Source of the DNA: JBEIHX01 sp040381075
GTDB taxonomy: Bacteria > Pseudomonadota > Alphaproteobacteria > Caulobacterales > Aquidulcibacteraceae
Length of the DNA stretch: 64,000 bases
Direction: 5' to 3'
Assembly: GCA_040381075.1 (NCBI GenBank)
Contig: JBEIHX010000007.1
Location: 1 to 64,000 of the forward strand
In this document: one piece after another, positions 54,246 to 62,871 of the stretch
Position numbering within the stretch: the stretch's first letter is position 1
How the letters are laid out: each line of letters starts with the position of its first letter
Position numbers and translations under genes: made by a program
Notes under the pieces: generated by a model
Told to the model about the DNA's origin: nothing
Seen by the model: only the letters and a program-made list of their open reading frames with translations
Database searches by the model: none

Positions 54246-55793
54246 TCAGGGCCGCATGCCGAAGGCGCGCGGGCCCGGCTTCAGCACACGGTAGGCAAGT
54301 TCCACCCACTCGCACAGGAGCGGCCGGGTGTCGCGCGGGTCAATGATCTCCTCAGCCAGAAACGCTTCGGCAGTGCGGAACGGCGAGCGCATCGCATCCA
54401 TCCGGGCGCGGATCTCGCCAAGCAGCCTTTCTGGATCTGCCGCGTTCTCCAGGTCGCGCTTGAACGCGGCCTCAATGCCGCCCTCCATCGGCAGCGACCC
54501 CCAATCGCCGGACGGCCAGCAGTATCGGTACTTCACCCGCACCGGGTTCATCATCGCCGACCCGGCGAGGCCATAGGCCTTGCGCATCACAATTGAACAC
54601 CAGGGCACGCTCGCCTGATAGACGGCCGCCATCGCCCGCACGCCCGCCCGCGTCACCCCGGCGCGCTCGTGCCTTGCCCCCACCGCGAAGCCGGGACAAT
54701 CGACGAAATGCACCACCGGCAGATGAAACGTCTCGGCAAGATCGACAAAGCGCTCCACCTTGCGCGAAGCGTCAGCCGTCCAGGCGCCATCGAGAAAAAA
54801 CGGATCCCCCGCCATCACCGCCACGGGATGACCCAGCAGGCGCGCGAAACCAGTGATGACCGAGCGCCCCCACAGTCGGCCGATTTCGAAAAAACTGTCC
54901 GTGTCGACACAGGCCTCGACGACACGACGCGACTTGTAGGGCGTCTTGCGGTCAGCCGGCACGATGTCGATGAGAAACGCCTCACGCCGGTCAGCCTTGT
55001 CGCGGGTGCGCACGGGCTGCGGGGTTTCATCCACACTGGCCGGAAGATAGGACAAGAAAGCCCGCGCGGCAGCGAAAGCCTGCTCCTCCGTGTCGGTCAC
55101 ATCATCGACGACGCCATTGCGCGCCTGGATCTCCCAGCCGCCCAGCCCTTCCTTGTCGACATCCTCGCCGATGGCGCGTGCGACCGGGGGGCCGGCGACA
55201 AAGACCTGCGACAGACCCTTGACCATCACGCTGTAGTGACTGGCCGCCACCCGCCCGGCGCCGAGACCGGCGCACGGACCAAGCGCCAGGGACACCACGG
55301 GAACGCTCGCCATGTTGGCGACGATCCACTCCCATCCTGGGGTCTGCGGAATATAGGTCCGGGGATCCTTCTCCAATGTCTTCACCGAACCGCCGCCGCC
55401 AGTGCCGTCGACCAGCCGAATGATCGGCATGCGGTATTCATTGGCCATCTGCTCGGCCATCACCATCTTCTGCCAGATTGCTGCGTCCGCCGCGCCGCCG
55501 CGCACCGTGAAGTCGTCGCCCAGCACGACAACGGGCCGGCGATCGAGCGTTGCGCGCCCCATGACCATGTTGGCGGCGCGAAAATCGCACAGCGCGCCGT
55601 CCTCATCATAGCGCGCCTGGCCGGCGATCTTGCCGATCTCGTGAAAGGAGTTGCGGTCCACCAGCGCCGCAATGCGCGCGCGCACCGTCAGCTTGCCCAT
55701 CGCCTGCTGGCGCGCGACGCGCTCCGCACCGCCCATGTCCTCGGCAAGCGCCTCGCGCCGGCGCAGTTCTTCAATATCGCTTTCCCAGCCCAC
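54246..55793 (-). CDS. Acyl-CoA carboxylase carboxyltransferase (beta) subunit
   Basis: Carboxyltransferase of 515 aa (PccB/MccB family) transferring the carboxyl group from carboxybiotin to an acyl-CoA. N-terminal half: GKLTVRARIAALVDRNSFHEIGKIAG, NMVMGRATLDRRPVVVLGDDFTVRGGAAD and RLVDGTGGGGSVKTLE; C-terminal half: FVDCPGFAVGARHERAGVTRAG and VIMRKAYGLAGSAM style segment (IVMRKAYGLAG). GTG at 55793 has GGAAGGG 6 nt upstream; the longer frame to 55955 adds Arg-rich nonsense. No biotin carboxylase or biotin carrier gene is in the window, so its alpha partner must be elsewhere. Substrate (propionyl, methylcrotonyl, geranyl or other acyl-CoA) is not assignable. Confidence 0.92.
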   Translation of the reverse strand: MGWESDIEELRRREALAEDMGGAERVARQQAMGKLTVRARIAALVDRNSFHEIGKIAGQARYDEDGALCDFRAANMVMGRATLDRRPVVVLGDDFTVRGGAADAAIWQKMVMAEQMANEYRMPIIRLVDGTGGGGSVKTLEKDPRTYIPQTPGWEWIVANMASVPVVSLALGPCAGLGAGRVAASHYSVMVKGLSQVFVAGPPVARAIGEDVDKEGLGGWEIQARNGVVDDVTDTEEQAFAAARAFLSYLPASVDETPQPVRTRDKADRREAFLIDIVPADRKTPYKSRRVVEACVDTDSFFEIGRLWGRSVITGFARLLGHPVAVMAGDPFFLDGAWTADASRKVERFVDLAETFHLPVVHFVDCPGFAVGARHERAGVTRAGVRAMAAVYQASVPWCSIVMRKAYGLAGSAMMNPVRVKYRYCWPSGDWGSLPMEGGIEAAFKRDLENAADPERLLGEIRARMDAMRSPFRTAEAFLAEEIIDPRDTRPLLCEWVELAYRVLKPGPRAFGMRP

Positions 55794-55958
55794 TGGCGTC
55801 CCTTCCGCTCGCACCGCCCGCACTGTACTGACGGCGCCAGCGCCCGTCACCCTGCCCCCCCGCCGGGCGCAACGGGTCCGGATCCGCCCCGCGGCGCAGG
55901 TCCAAAGCGGCCCGCCGGCGCCCCGGACCGCAGGGTCCCGCGCCGGTGAGGACACCGG

Positions 55959-56960
55959 TCAGGGCGCCCGGCGCGACGCTCCGCCGGGCCCTTCGCGCCG
56001 GGCGCGCAGCCTGCCGGCGAGCTCACCGACCAGTTGGCGCAGGACGTAGGCGCTGACCGCGGGATGACCGGCGAGCGTGGCGACCGCCGCGCCCGGGCGG
56101 TGCGCCTTGACCGCATCGATCAGCAGCGCCCATTGCAGCTTCTTGTCCGTGGAACGGCGGTGACGGCGGATCACGGCGCGGGTTCCGGCGTCCAGGCCGG
56201 GGCGCGCCAGCAGCGCGTCATCGACCGCACGCAGGCGCGCCAGCTCGCCCGCGCCATGGCGTCCGCTCAGCGACCCCTGGCGCACCACCGACACGTACCC
56301 GGCCGCCGGCCCAAAGCGAAAATCCGCCCCGCCCGCCAGCGCCCTGGCGTAGAGGTCATAGTCTTCCCCAAGCCGGATCGTCTCGTCGTAGGCGAGGCCA
56401 TGCTGGCTGAGAAAGGCGCGGCGCATCAGCGGTTTGAGAAAACCCAGCTCGCGGCGCGGACGGCGGGGGTCCGGTATGTTCGCCGCCACAAAGTCCCTGA
56501 GCGACAGACGCGCCCATGACGCCTCAAGCCCGCCATGCCACAGGATGCGCGCCGGCCCCGCCTCGCAGCCCTCATCGACCTGATAGAGGTCATCCGCAAT
56601 GAAGTCGGGCGCCGGGCCGGGATCAGAGGCCTGCAGACCCGACGCCGCCGCAAACAGGCGGGCAAGCCGGCCTGGCCGGTAGAAGTCATCCGCATCGAGA
56701 ACCGTAATCCAGGCGCTGCTGGTGGCGGCGATCGCCATGTTGCGCGCCGCCGCCGGGCCGCGATTGACCGCGGCGCGCAGGACCTTGAGCCGGCCTGACC
56801 CATCATCGCAGGCCCGCGCGGCTGCGCTCGTCGCATCCTGCGAGGCGTCGTCCACAACCACGACCTCGCGCGCCTCGGGTTCACAGAGCGCTGCGCGCAC
56901 CGCCCGGGCGATGGTCGCTTCGGCGTTGTAGCTGGCGATGATGACGGCGACTTCGTTCAT
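55959..56960 (-). CDS. Glycosyltransferase family 2
   Basis: GT-A fold glycosyltransferase of 333 aa. AVIIASYNAEATIARAVRAAL, VVVVDDASQDATSAAARA, and the DXD-type ITVLDADDFYRPGRL are clear; a later GEDYDLYARAL supplies the ED motif of the acceptor site. It is cytoplasmic, without TM. ATG at 56960 is chosen because the domain begins immediately; a longer frame reads through a small repeat. The gene is divergent from the flippase at 57802, which suggests a fragment of a surface-polysaccharide locus. The C-terminal tail is Arg-rich. Confidence 0.93.
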   Translation of the reverse strand: MNEVAVIIASYNAEATIARAVRAALCEPEAREVVVVDDASQDATSAAARACDDGSGRLKVLRAAVNRGPAAARNMAIAATSSAWITVLDADDFYRPGRLARLFAAASGLQASDPGPAPDFIADDLYQVDEGCEAGPARILWHGGLEASWARLSLRDFVAANIPDPRRPRRELGFLKPLMRRAFLSQHGLAYDETIRLGEDYDLYARALAGGADFRFGPAAGYVSVVRQGSLSGRHGAGELARLRAVDDALLARPGLDAGTRAVIRRHRRSTDKKLQWALLIDAVKAHRPGAAVATLAGHPAVSAYVLRQLVGELAGRLRARREGPGGASRRAP

Positions 56961-56972
56961 GGGGCCTTCGGT

Positions 56973-57017
56973 GATGGGTCTTTCGTCGATGGGTCTATCG
57001 TCGATGGGTCTTTGTGT
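56973..57017. repeat. Three tandem 15-nt repeats upstream of GT2 gene
   Basis: Three copies of GATGGGTCTTTCGTC (second with one change, third degenerate at its end) start 13 nt upstream of the glycosyltransferase ATG, so they form part of its leader RNA. Confidence 0.9.
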
Positions 57018-57801
57018 GGCGAAGCCGGTGCGGGTCAACGCTGCGCCCCCGACAGCAAGCCCCCCCGACAGCAATCCCCATAGCATATCCGTACTCAAGA
57101 GCGGCATGGCCGGCCTGGCGCAGGGCAGGACGGGTCGCCCCGGCGTTCCTTCCCCTGGCGAGGCGTGCTGGCTGGGCGTCCTGGCGAGGCGTCCTGGCAT
57201 TGCGCCCGGGCGGGTCGCCCCGCACCGCGAGACGCGCGCCCTGGGCATGGGCGTTGGCCGGCGGGGCCGCCCAAACCCGGCGCAACATCGCCCGGCGGCT
57301 GCAGACCCGGATCACCGGCCGGGCGAGCGTCCCCGTGGCGAGCCTGCGGGCCGCCAAACCCGACCCTGGCCTGCAGGCTGGACGCGCGTACCTGCCCGCA
57401 CAGACGCCCTGTCCGGCGCCGATCCGGCTGGGATCAAGACCAAACCGATCACTGCGCCGGTTGGCCAAGCCAGGCGCGCTTGCGGGCCTGAACCTTGCAT
57501 TGGCGCACCGGCGCGCACCTGCACGCCGCACGGGCCTGTTGAAAGCACCGGGCGATGTTCCTGAATGAACCCATGAGGTCCATGCCCATGCCGGCGGTCG
57601 ACGCCAAAGCAGCGCTGGCGGCCGCCCGGAATGACCGGGCGACACACCTGTGCCGACGCCGGCCGAGCCGGCAGGCGCGACCCAGGCCTGCAGCCTCGGG
57701 CGCAGCGCCGTTCGTCGGCCACCAGGAGGCCGGCATGGTCCACCGCCTGCACGGGACGGCGCGCCATGCGGCGCATGCATGGGATCTGCGGGGATGAGGC
57801 C
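57018..57801. other. 784-bp gap without recognisable gene
   Basis: Divergent gap between the GT2 gene and the flippase gene. Several open frames cross it on both strands, but all are Arg/Pro/Ala-rich products of high GC with no motif, start signal or domain. A loose GGCGAGGCGTCCTGGC-like duplication occurs near 57160-57200. It may contain promoters for both genes or the remains of a decayed gene. Confidence 0.5.
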
Positions 57802-59277
57802 GTGAGCGATCCGCACCTCGGCACAACGACCGGTCGCGCAGTCCGCAGCGCCCTGACCTGGAATGCGGCGAATTTCGCCGTGAGCCAGGCAGCCTCGGCG
57901 CTGATCTTCTTCATTCTCGCCGCGCAATTGCCGCCGGCGGTCTTCGGCGTCTTCGCCCTCGGACTTCTTCTGACCGACATCGTGGCGACCCAGGGCCGCT
58001 CGGCGATGACTGATGGCCTGGTGCAGCAGCAGGACTTCTCCGCATCCGCCCTGAACGCCGCCTTCTGGTGCGGCATGGCGGTGGCTTGCGTCTTTTTCGC
58101 GGCGGCCCTGCTGGGGCGCGAATGGCTCGCCGATGTGTTCGGCGAGGACAGTCTGGCGGATGTCCTGCCGGCGATGGCGGCAAGCCTGCTTCTGGTCCCC
58201 GCGATCGCGGTCATGGAAGCGCTCGTGCTGAGGGATCTCGACTTCCGGGCGATCAGCCTGCGCAACATGGCGGGAGTGATCATCGGCGGCGCCGCAGGTC
58301 TGGCCGTCGTGTTCTCGCCCGCCGCGCCGTGGGCGCTCGTCGTCCAGCGCGTTGTTCAGACTGCGGTCTCAGCGATCTTCCTGTGGGCCCGCACCCGCTG
58401 GATTGCGGGCCTGCCGCCAAAACTGTCGCTGATGGCGGCCTATGCGCGGCGCACGGGGCAGTTCTGGAGCGTGCAGGCCCTGTCGGTCGGGCCACAGCGC
58501 CTCCTTGAGGCGATCATCGGCTTCAAACTGGGCGCGGCCGATCTTGGGGTTCTGCGGGTCGCCGGCAAGTTCTTCGAGATCCTGCACGGATCGCTCACCG
58601 CCGCCATCATGGCCCTGTGGATGCCGATCCTGCCGAAGCTGCGCGACGATCCCGTCACGCGTCGCGCGTTCTTCCTGCGCCTGATGGCGCTCGGGGCCAT
58701 GCTGTGCATTCCCGCGCAACTGGGCCTTGGGTTGATCGGACCGGAACTCGCGCGGGTCTTCCTGTCGGCCGACTATGCCTTCGCCGGCACGATCCTGTTT
58801 ATCGTCGGCTTCAATGCGATCTCCATTCCGCTGGCCTTCTTTCGCGGCTCCGTGCTCTCGGCGATGGGACGCGGGCGAACCGCTATGGCTCTTGGCGGTA
58901 TCGAGATCGCCGTGTGCATCTCCTGCCTGTGGCTGTTCATTCCGTTTGGCCTTGCAGCCGGCCTGTCCGCCTACACAGGAGCCGGGATCGCCGTCGCCGC
59001 CATCTCGGGCTGGCTGACGGCGCGCGCCGTGGACATCCGCTTCGTCGACTTCATCACCGCGATCCGGCCGGCTTATGAAGGCGCTATCGGGCTTATGATC
59101 GGGATCTGGCTCGCCGCGCTGCCGCTTGCCGGGGCCAACGCCCTGCTTGCGCTGGGCGTGCTCATTCTCGCCGGCGCAGCCGGCTACGGCGCGACGCTCG
59201 GGGTCCTGCACCCGGAGTGGGTCCGCGCCAACATCGCCTATCTGCGCAGCGGCCGGAGCGGACTGGGCGCCGATTAG
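57802..59277 (+). CDS. Oligosaccharide flippase (Wzx-like, MOP superfamily)
   Basis: Polytopic membrane protein of 491 aa with about 12-14 hydrophobic segments, of the O-antigen/polysaccharide exporter type that flips undecaprenyl-linked glycans. N-terminal marks are SALTWNAANFAVSQAASALIFFILA, FGVFALGLLLTDIVATQG and LRDLDFRAISLRNMAG; the middle has RRTGQFWSVQALSVGPQRLLEAIIGF, typical of the Polysacc_synt_3/Wzx group. GTG at 57802 is taken as start (GGGGATGAGG upstream); ATG 57775 is the alternative. The stop overlaps the convergent aldo/keto reductase stop by 3-4 nt. With the GT2 gene it hints at a surface glycan function. Confidence 0.9.
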   Translation: MSDPHLGTTTGRAVRSALTWNAANFAVSQAASALIFFILAAQLPPAVFGVFALGLLLTDIVATQGRSAMTDGLVQQQDFSASALNAAFWCGMAVACVFFAAALLGREWLADVFGEDSLADVLPAMAASLLLVPAIAVMEALVLRDLDFRAISLRNMAGVIIGGAAGLAVVFSPAAPWALVVQRVVQTAVSAIFLWARTRWIAGLPPKLSLMAAYARRTGQFWSVQALSVGPQRLLEAIIGFKLGAADLGVLRVAGKFFEILHGSLTAAIMALWMPILPKLRDDPVTRRAFFLRLMALGAMLCIPAQLGLGLIGPELARVFLSADYAFAGTILFIVGFNAISIPLAFFRGSVLSAMGRGRTAMALGGIEIAVCISCLWLFIPFGLAAGLSAYTGAGIAVAAISGWLTARAVDIRFVDFITAIRPAYEGAIGLMIGIWLAALPLAGANALLALGVLILAGAAGYGATLGVLHPEWVRANIAYLRSGRSGLGAD

Positions 59278-60311
59278 GGACAGGGATTGGAGTGCGCCGC
59301 GTGCAGGTCGTTGACGCCGCGCTCCATGTCCGGCGTCCACGTCAGATCAAAGGCGTCCATGTCATGGACGAGCTGCTCCATGGTGGTGGCGCCGATCAGC
59401 GTCGAGGTCGTGAAGGGCCGGGTGTCGCAGAACTTGATGGCGAGGGCGGCCGCCGGCACGCCAAGCGTTGCTGCGAGCTCCACATAGCGCCTGAGCGCCG
59501 CCTCAGCGCCTGGCGTTTCGTAGCGCTGGCCGCGGTTGAACAGCGTGGAGCGCGCCCCGTCGGGCCGCGCGCCGTTCAGATACTTCCCGGTCAGATAGCC
59601 CTGGGCGAGCGGAGAGTAGGCGAGCAGACCCACATCCTCACGCATGGCGACTTCGGCAAGGCCCGTCTCGAATGTGCGGTTGACGAGGTTGTAGGCGTTC
59701 TGGATGGAGGCCACGCGCGGGCCGCCCCGGCGTGACGCCTCAATGAACTTCATGACGCCCCAGGCGGTCTCGTTCGACACGCCGAAGGCGCGGATCGTTC
59801 CCTTCTCGACATGGCGCTGCAGCGCATCGACGATGTCGTCAAAGGCGACGTAGTCGTCGTCATAGTCGCGATAGGAATGACCGCCGAAGACCTGCAGCTT
59901 GCGGTCGGGCCAGTGCAGCTGATAAAGGTCTATATAGTCCGTCTGCAGACGGCCCAGCGATGCTTCAATGGCCTGGTCGATCTGGGTCCGGGTATGGCGC
60001 GGGGCTGCGCCGTCGGGACGCAGCCAGGTCATCGGCCCGCGGCCGGCGATCTTGCTGGCGAGGATGATGTCCTGACGCTTGCCCGTCTTCCTGAACCATG
60101 TCCCGATGATTCGTTCCGTCGAGCCCTGCGTGGCTGGTTGGGGCGGGATGGAATACATTTCGGCGGTGTCGAAGAAATTGACCCCGCGCCCGACGGCGTA
60201 GTCCATCTGCTCATGGCCCTCCTCTTCGGTGTTCTGCTGTCCCCAGGTCATCGTGCCGAGGCCGATGGCGCTGACGGAGAGGCCGGTGCGGCCGAGCGGG
60301 CGATACTGCAT
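59274..60311 (-). CDS. Aldo/keto reductase, Tas-like
   Basis: NADP(H)-dependent aldo/keto reductase of 345 aa. Catalytic set visible: Asp/Tyr in FFDTAEMYSIPP, Lys in ILASKIAGRG, His in YQLHWPDR; the C-terminal GATTMEQLVHDMDAF region closes the cofactor site. The insertion PPQPATQGSTERIIGTWFR after the Tyr is a mark of the Tas subfamily of E. coli. ATG at 60311 follows AGGA by ~8 nt. It overlaps the flippase 3' end tail-to-tail and lies 91 nt after the serine hydrolase stop on the same strand... transcription order places the serine hydrolase gene upstream. Confidence 0.94.
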   Translation of the reverse strand: MQYRPLGRTGLSVSAIGLGTMTWGQQNTEEEGHEQMDYAVGRGVNFFDTAEMYSIPPQPATQGSTERIIGTWFRKTGKRQDIILASKIAGRGPMTWLRPDGAAPRHTRTQIDQAIEASLGRLQTDYIDLYQLHWPDRKLQVFGGHSYRDYDDDYVAFDDIVDALQRHVEKGTIRAFGVSNETAWGVMKFIEASRRGGPRVASIQNAYNLVNRTFETGLAEVAMREDVGLLAYSPLAQGYLTGKYLNGARPDGARSTLFNRGQRYETPGAEAALRRYVELAATLGVPAAALAIKFCDTRPFTTSTLIGATTMEQLVHDMDAFDLTWTPDMERGVNDLHAAHSNPCP

Positions 60312-60402
60312 GAGGGATGTCCTGGGCTGATACGGCGGGGCGCCGAGGCTGGTCGTGGGGCCGTGCGTCCGGTCGCGGCGCACCGGATGACGTCACCTCC
60401 AT

Positions 60403-61686
60403 CTAGGGCGAGACATCAGGAAATGCGAGCACGATGCGATCGACCCAGGCGCCAAGCGCATCCCATTTCCCGGGTGTGTAGCCGAGGCGCACGATGATGA
60501 GGTCCTTCGACGGGACGAGCACGATCAGCTGCCCCTCATGGCCCTGCGCCGAGAACAGGTCGCGCGGCGAGGCGGGGGTGAAATTGCGGATCGGAACCCC
60601 GTCGCCGGTGCGCGGTGAAATCCACCAGCCCGCGCCATAGACGTCGCTGTTGGACGCGGGGGTCTTCGAGCGGGCGAAATCCACCCAGCCCGCGGGCAGA
60701 ACCCGGCGTCCGTTCCAGACGCCGCCACGCAGGTAGAGAAGACCGAATTTCGCGAAGTCCCGCGCCGTCGCATAGACCAGGGAGCCGCCGATGAAGGTCC
60801 CCTGGGCGTCGAATTCCGGCTGCGCCGAAGCCATGCCGATGGGAAAGAACAGATTGTCGCGCATGAAGGCGGACATCGCCGCGCGGCGCCTGAGCGCATC
60901 GGCCTGACCGGGGGCGACGGCCCGGGTGAGCGCATCGGCCACAAGCACGCTTGCAGCGGTGGAGTAGTTCCACACCTCGCCAGGCTTGTGCACAAGCGGC
61001 AGGCGCGCGGCGTAGCCGACGATGTCCTTCCTGGTACGCCCGAACAGCATGCGCGCCGCATCGGATTTGGTGGGCGAAGGCGCGCCGATCTCCAGATAGC
61101 GCTGTCCGTCCGTCATGGTGAGCCACTGGCGCCAGGTGATGGCGGCGCGCGGATCATCCGGTCTCCAACGCGGACTGCCCATCGGGCGATCAATATCGAC
61201 CAGACCCTGAAGAACCGCCGCGCCGACCAGCGCCTGGGTGATCGATTTGGCCATCGACCAGGACACATGGCGCTGCTCCGGCGTGTAGCCGGGCGCGTAG
61301 GCCTCATAGACCAGCCGGCCCCGATGGACGACCACGACCGCGCGGGTTTCGCCGAGGCCCTGATCAGGCGCGGCGACGGCCCGGTCGATGTCGCGCTGAA
61401 CGCCCGCTGGAAGATCGAACAGCGAGCCGCGCGGCCACTCGACGGTCGGCCAGGGCACAAACTCCGGCTGGCGCGGCAAGGCGACCAGCCCGCCGGCGCG
61501 CGCCACGCCGCCCAGCACGGCGGCAGGCGCCGGGACCGGCGCCCGGACGGGGGCCGGGGCCAGGGTTGGGGCCAAGGGCGGGGCCGGGGCTGGAGCTGGC
61601 GACGGAGCGGCCGGCTGCGCTGCAGCCGTTGTCCACGCACAAACCACAGCGCAAAGAGCGCTGCGCGTCCAAACAGCCGCAGTCAT
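60403..61686 (-). CDS. Exported serine hydrolase (beta-lactamase/class C-like fold)
   Basis: Serine hydrolase of 427 aa related to class C beta-lactamases, EstB-type esterases and 6-aminohexanoate-dimer hydrolases. Signal peptide ~1-24 (ALCAVVCAWTTAAAQ), then a Pro/Ala linker (~25-60, repeated PAPAP). Active site: SMAK in HVSWSMAKSITQAL (SxxK), YST in WNYSTAAS (YxN/S position), and QGHEGQLIV near the C-terminus (the HxG replacing KTG). ATG at 61686 has GGAGG 4 nt upstream; a longer frame to 61821 is rejected. The natural substrate is unknown. The neighbouring small anchored protein at 62345 is divergent. Confidence 0.93.
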   Translation of the reverse strand: MTAAVWTRSALCAVVCAWTTAAAQPAAPSPAPAPAPPLAPTLAPAPVRAPVPAPAAVLGGVARAGGLVALPRQPEFVPWPTVEWPRGSLFDLPAGVQRDIDRAVAAPDQGLGETRAVVVVHRGRLVYEAYAPGYTPEQRHVSWSMAKSITQALVGAAVLQGLVDIDRPMGSPRWRPDDPRAAITWRQWLTMTDGQRYLEIGAPSPTKSDAARMLFGRTRKDIVGYAARLPLVHKPGEVWNYSTAASVLVADALTRAVAPGQADALRRRAAMSAFMRDNLFFPIGMASAQPEFDAQGTFIGGSLVYATARDFAKFGLLYLRGGVWNGRRVLPAGWVDFARSKTPASNSDVYGAGWWISPRTGDGVPIRNFTPASPRDLFSAQGHEGQLIVLVPSKDLIIVRLGYTPGKWDALGAWVDRIVLAFPDVSP

Positions 61687-61925
61687 ATCGCCTCCGTTCG
61701 CACATGCCCCGCCGACATCGCCGTCAGATCGGGCGTCATGCGTGGATCTCACCCGGCCCCGCCGCCCCGCACACGACAGATCGCCAGGTCCCGCCCCAGA
61801 CCTCCGCCAGGGCCTGCGCAAGCGAGGTCAGGGCGCGCCAAACCGACGCCGCGCGCCCCGGTTCCACCCTCGCGCAGGCGGCGCACGCGATCAAGGGTGC
61901 GCTGAGCGGGGCCCTGACCGGGGCA

Positions 61926-61990
61926 GGGCGGACAGGCAGGGCGGACAGGCAGGGTGGACAGGCAGGGTGGACAGGCAGGGCGGACCGGCC
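61926..61990. repeat. Five tandem 13-nt repeats (GGGYGGACAGGCA)
   Basis: Two copies of GGGCGGACAGGCA, two of GGGTGGACAGGCA and a degenerate fifth copy. In the gap upstream of the serine hydrolase gene. Confidence 0.95.
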
Positions 61991-62254
61991 GACCGCACGG
62001 CCCGCCGGGTTCCGGCCCCAACCAGGCAGCGCCCGCACTCGCAGCACCCCGCCCCCCCGGGCCCCCCAACCCCCGGGCCCCCAGACCCCAACCCGAGGCT
62101 CAACAGCCAAAGCCCGACGCCCGACACCGGCGCCGGCGCCGCCATCGGCAGCCTTCACCGCGCGCGCAGCACAGGATATGGAACCTCGCCGCCCGGTGCG
62201 TGCGGTCATGCGCCAGTCATGCCGGTCCGGGCGTGGCGCGAAGCCAGGAACGGG

Positions 62255-62332
62255 CGCCGGGATCGGACCGCGGGATCGGACGCGGGGTTCGGGCGCGGGG
62301 TTCGGGCGCGGGGTTCGGGCGCCGGGATAGAA
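62255..62332. repeat. Six tandem 13-nt repeats (CGCGGGGTTCGGG)
   Basis: Three identical copies of CGCGGGGTTCGGG flanked by variants (CGCCGGGATCGGA, CCGCGGGATCGGA before; CGCCGGGATAGAA after). The last copy ends 12 nt before the small membrane protein's ATG, next to its ribosome-binding site. Confidence 0.93.
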
Positions 62333-62344
62333 TGCCAGGATGAT

Positions 62345-62665
62345 ATGATGGTGCGGACATGGGCAGTATGGGGTGCGGCGGGACTTGCGGCGGTCGCCCT
62401 GACCGCCTTCCTGCTGCTGCGCGAGCAAGTGGACCTTGCCCGCATCGGCGTGGCCTACGCCGCAAAGCAGACCTGCTCGTGTCTGTATGTCGGCGGACGC
62501 ACGCCGGAGAGCTGCGCGAGCGACTACGATCCTGCAACCTACCGGTTGTTCTCGGTCAGGATCGAGACCGAAGGGCCGACCCAGGCGGTGAGCGTACAGG
62601 CGTTTTCAGTCTTCCGTGCGCGCGCCGTGTTCGAGCCGGGCTACGGCTGCACCCTGGTGGAATAG
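62345..62665 (+). CDS. Small membrane-anchored hypothetical protein
   Basis: Protein of 106 aa with an N-terminal TM segment (VRTWAVWGAAGLAAVALTAF, ~3-22) and a short extracytoplasmic domain holding CSCLYVGG, PESCASDYDP and YGCTLVE: four Cys that could pair as disulfides. AGGA lies about 6 nt before the ATG at 62345 (a second ATG follows at 62348). The extracytoplasmic segment resembles small Cys-rich hypothetical proteins seen near serine hydrolase genes in related bacteria, which matches its divergent neighbour. No function can be assigned. Confidence 0.75.
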   Translation: MMVRTWAVWGAAGLAAVALTAFLLLREQVDLARIGVAYAAKQTCSCLYVGGRTPESCASDYDPATYRLFSVRIETEGPTQAVSVQAFSVFRARAVFEPGYGCTLVE

Positions 62666-62740
62666 CAGGCCTGACAGAGCGCGGTAGAATGCCTGCTTGA
62701 TCGGCGCGGCGGGCCGGTTAGGGTCCAGCCTGTCCTTCCC

Positions 62741-62794
62741 ACGACAGGCCTTGCAACGACTGGCCTTGCAACGACTGGCCTTGCAACGACTGGG
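62741..62794. repeat. 15-nt tandem repeats upstream of metY
   Basis: Three full copies and one partial copy of ACGACTGGCCTTGCA (first copy ACGACAGG). It lies 78-131 nt upstream of the metY start, in its likely leader region. The CTTGCAACGACT string superficially resembles part of the SAM-II riboswitch core, but the other conserved elements are absent. Confidence 0.9.
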
Positions 62795-62871
62795 CGGCCG
62801 GGCCGCAGCAGGCAGAACCTGCAGCCGCAGCGCCGCCAGACATCAAGCATTGACCATCTGGAGCCGCGACG

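Larger units (their letters stand above)
61687..62344. other. 658-bp repeat-rich gap without gene
   Basis: Divergent gap between the serine hydrolase gene and the small protein gene. It holds two 13-nt arrays (61926-61990, 62255-62332) and a C-rich stretch around 62040-62095 capable of G-quadruplex formation on the minus strand. Open frames here are compositional and carry no domain. Confidence 0.7.

Noticed and set aside
56995..57927. 310-codon minus-strand frame in the GT2-flippase gap
   Set aside because: Arg/Ala/Pro/Cys-rich with no motif, and it overlaps the flippase start.
62666..62699. Hairpin AGCAGGC/GCCTGCT after the small membrane protein gene
   Set aside because: The loop is 20 nt and no T-run follows, so it is too weak to call a terminator.
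62690..62871. SAM-II riboswitch upstream of metY
   Set aside because: Only a CTTGCAACGACT string resembles the core and it is part of a tandem repeat; the other conserved elements are missing.
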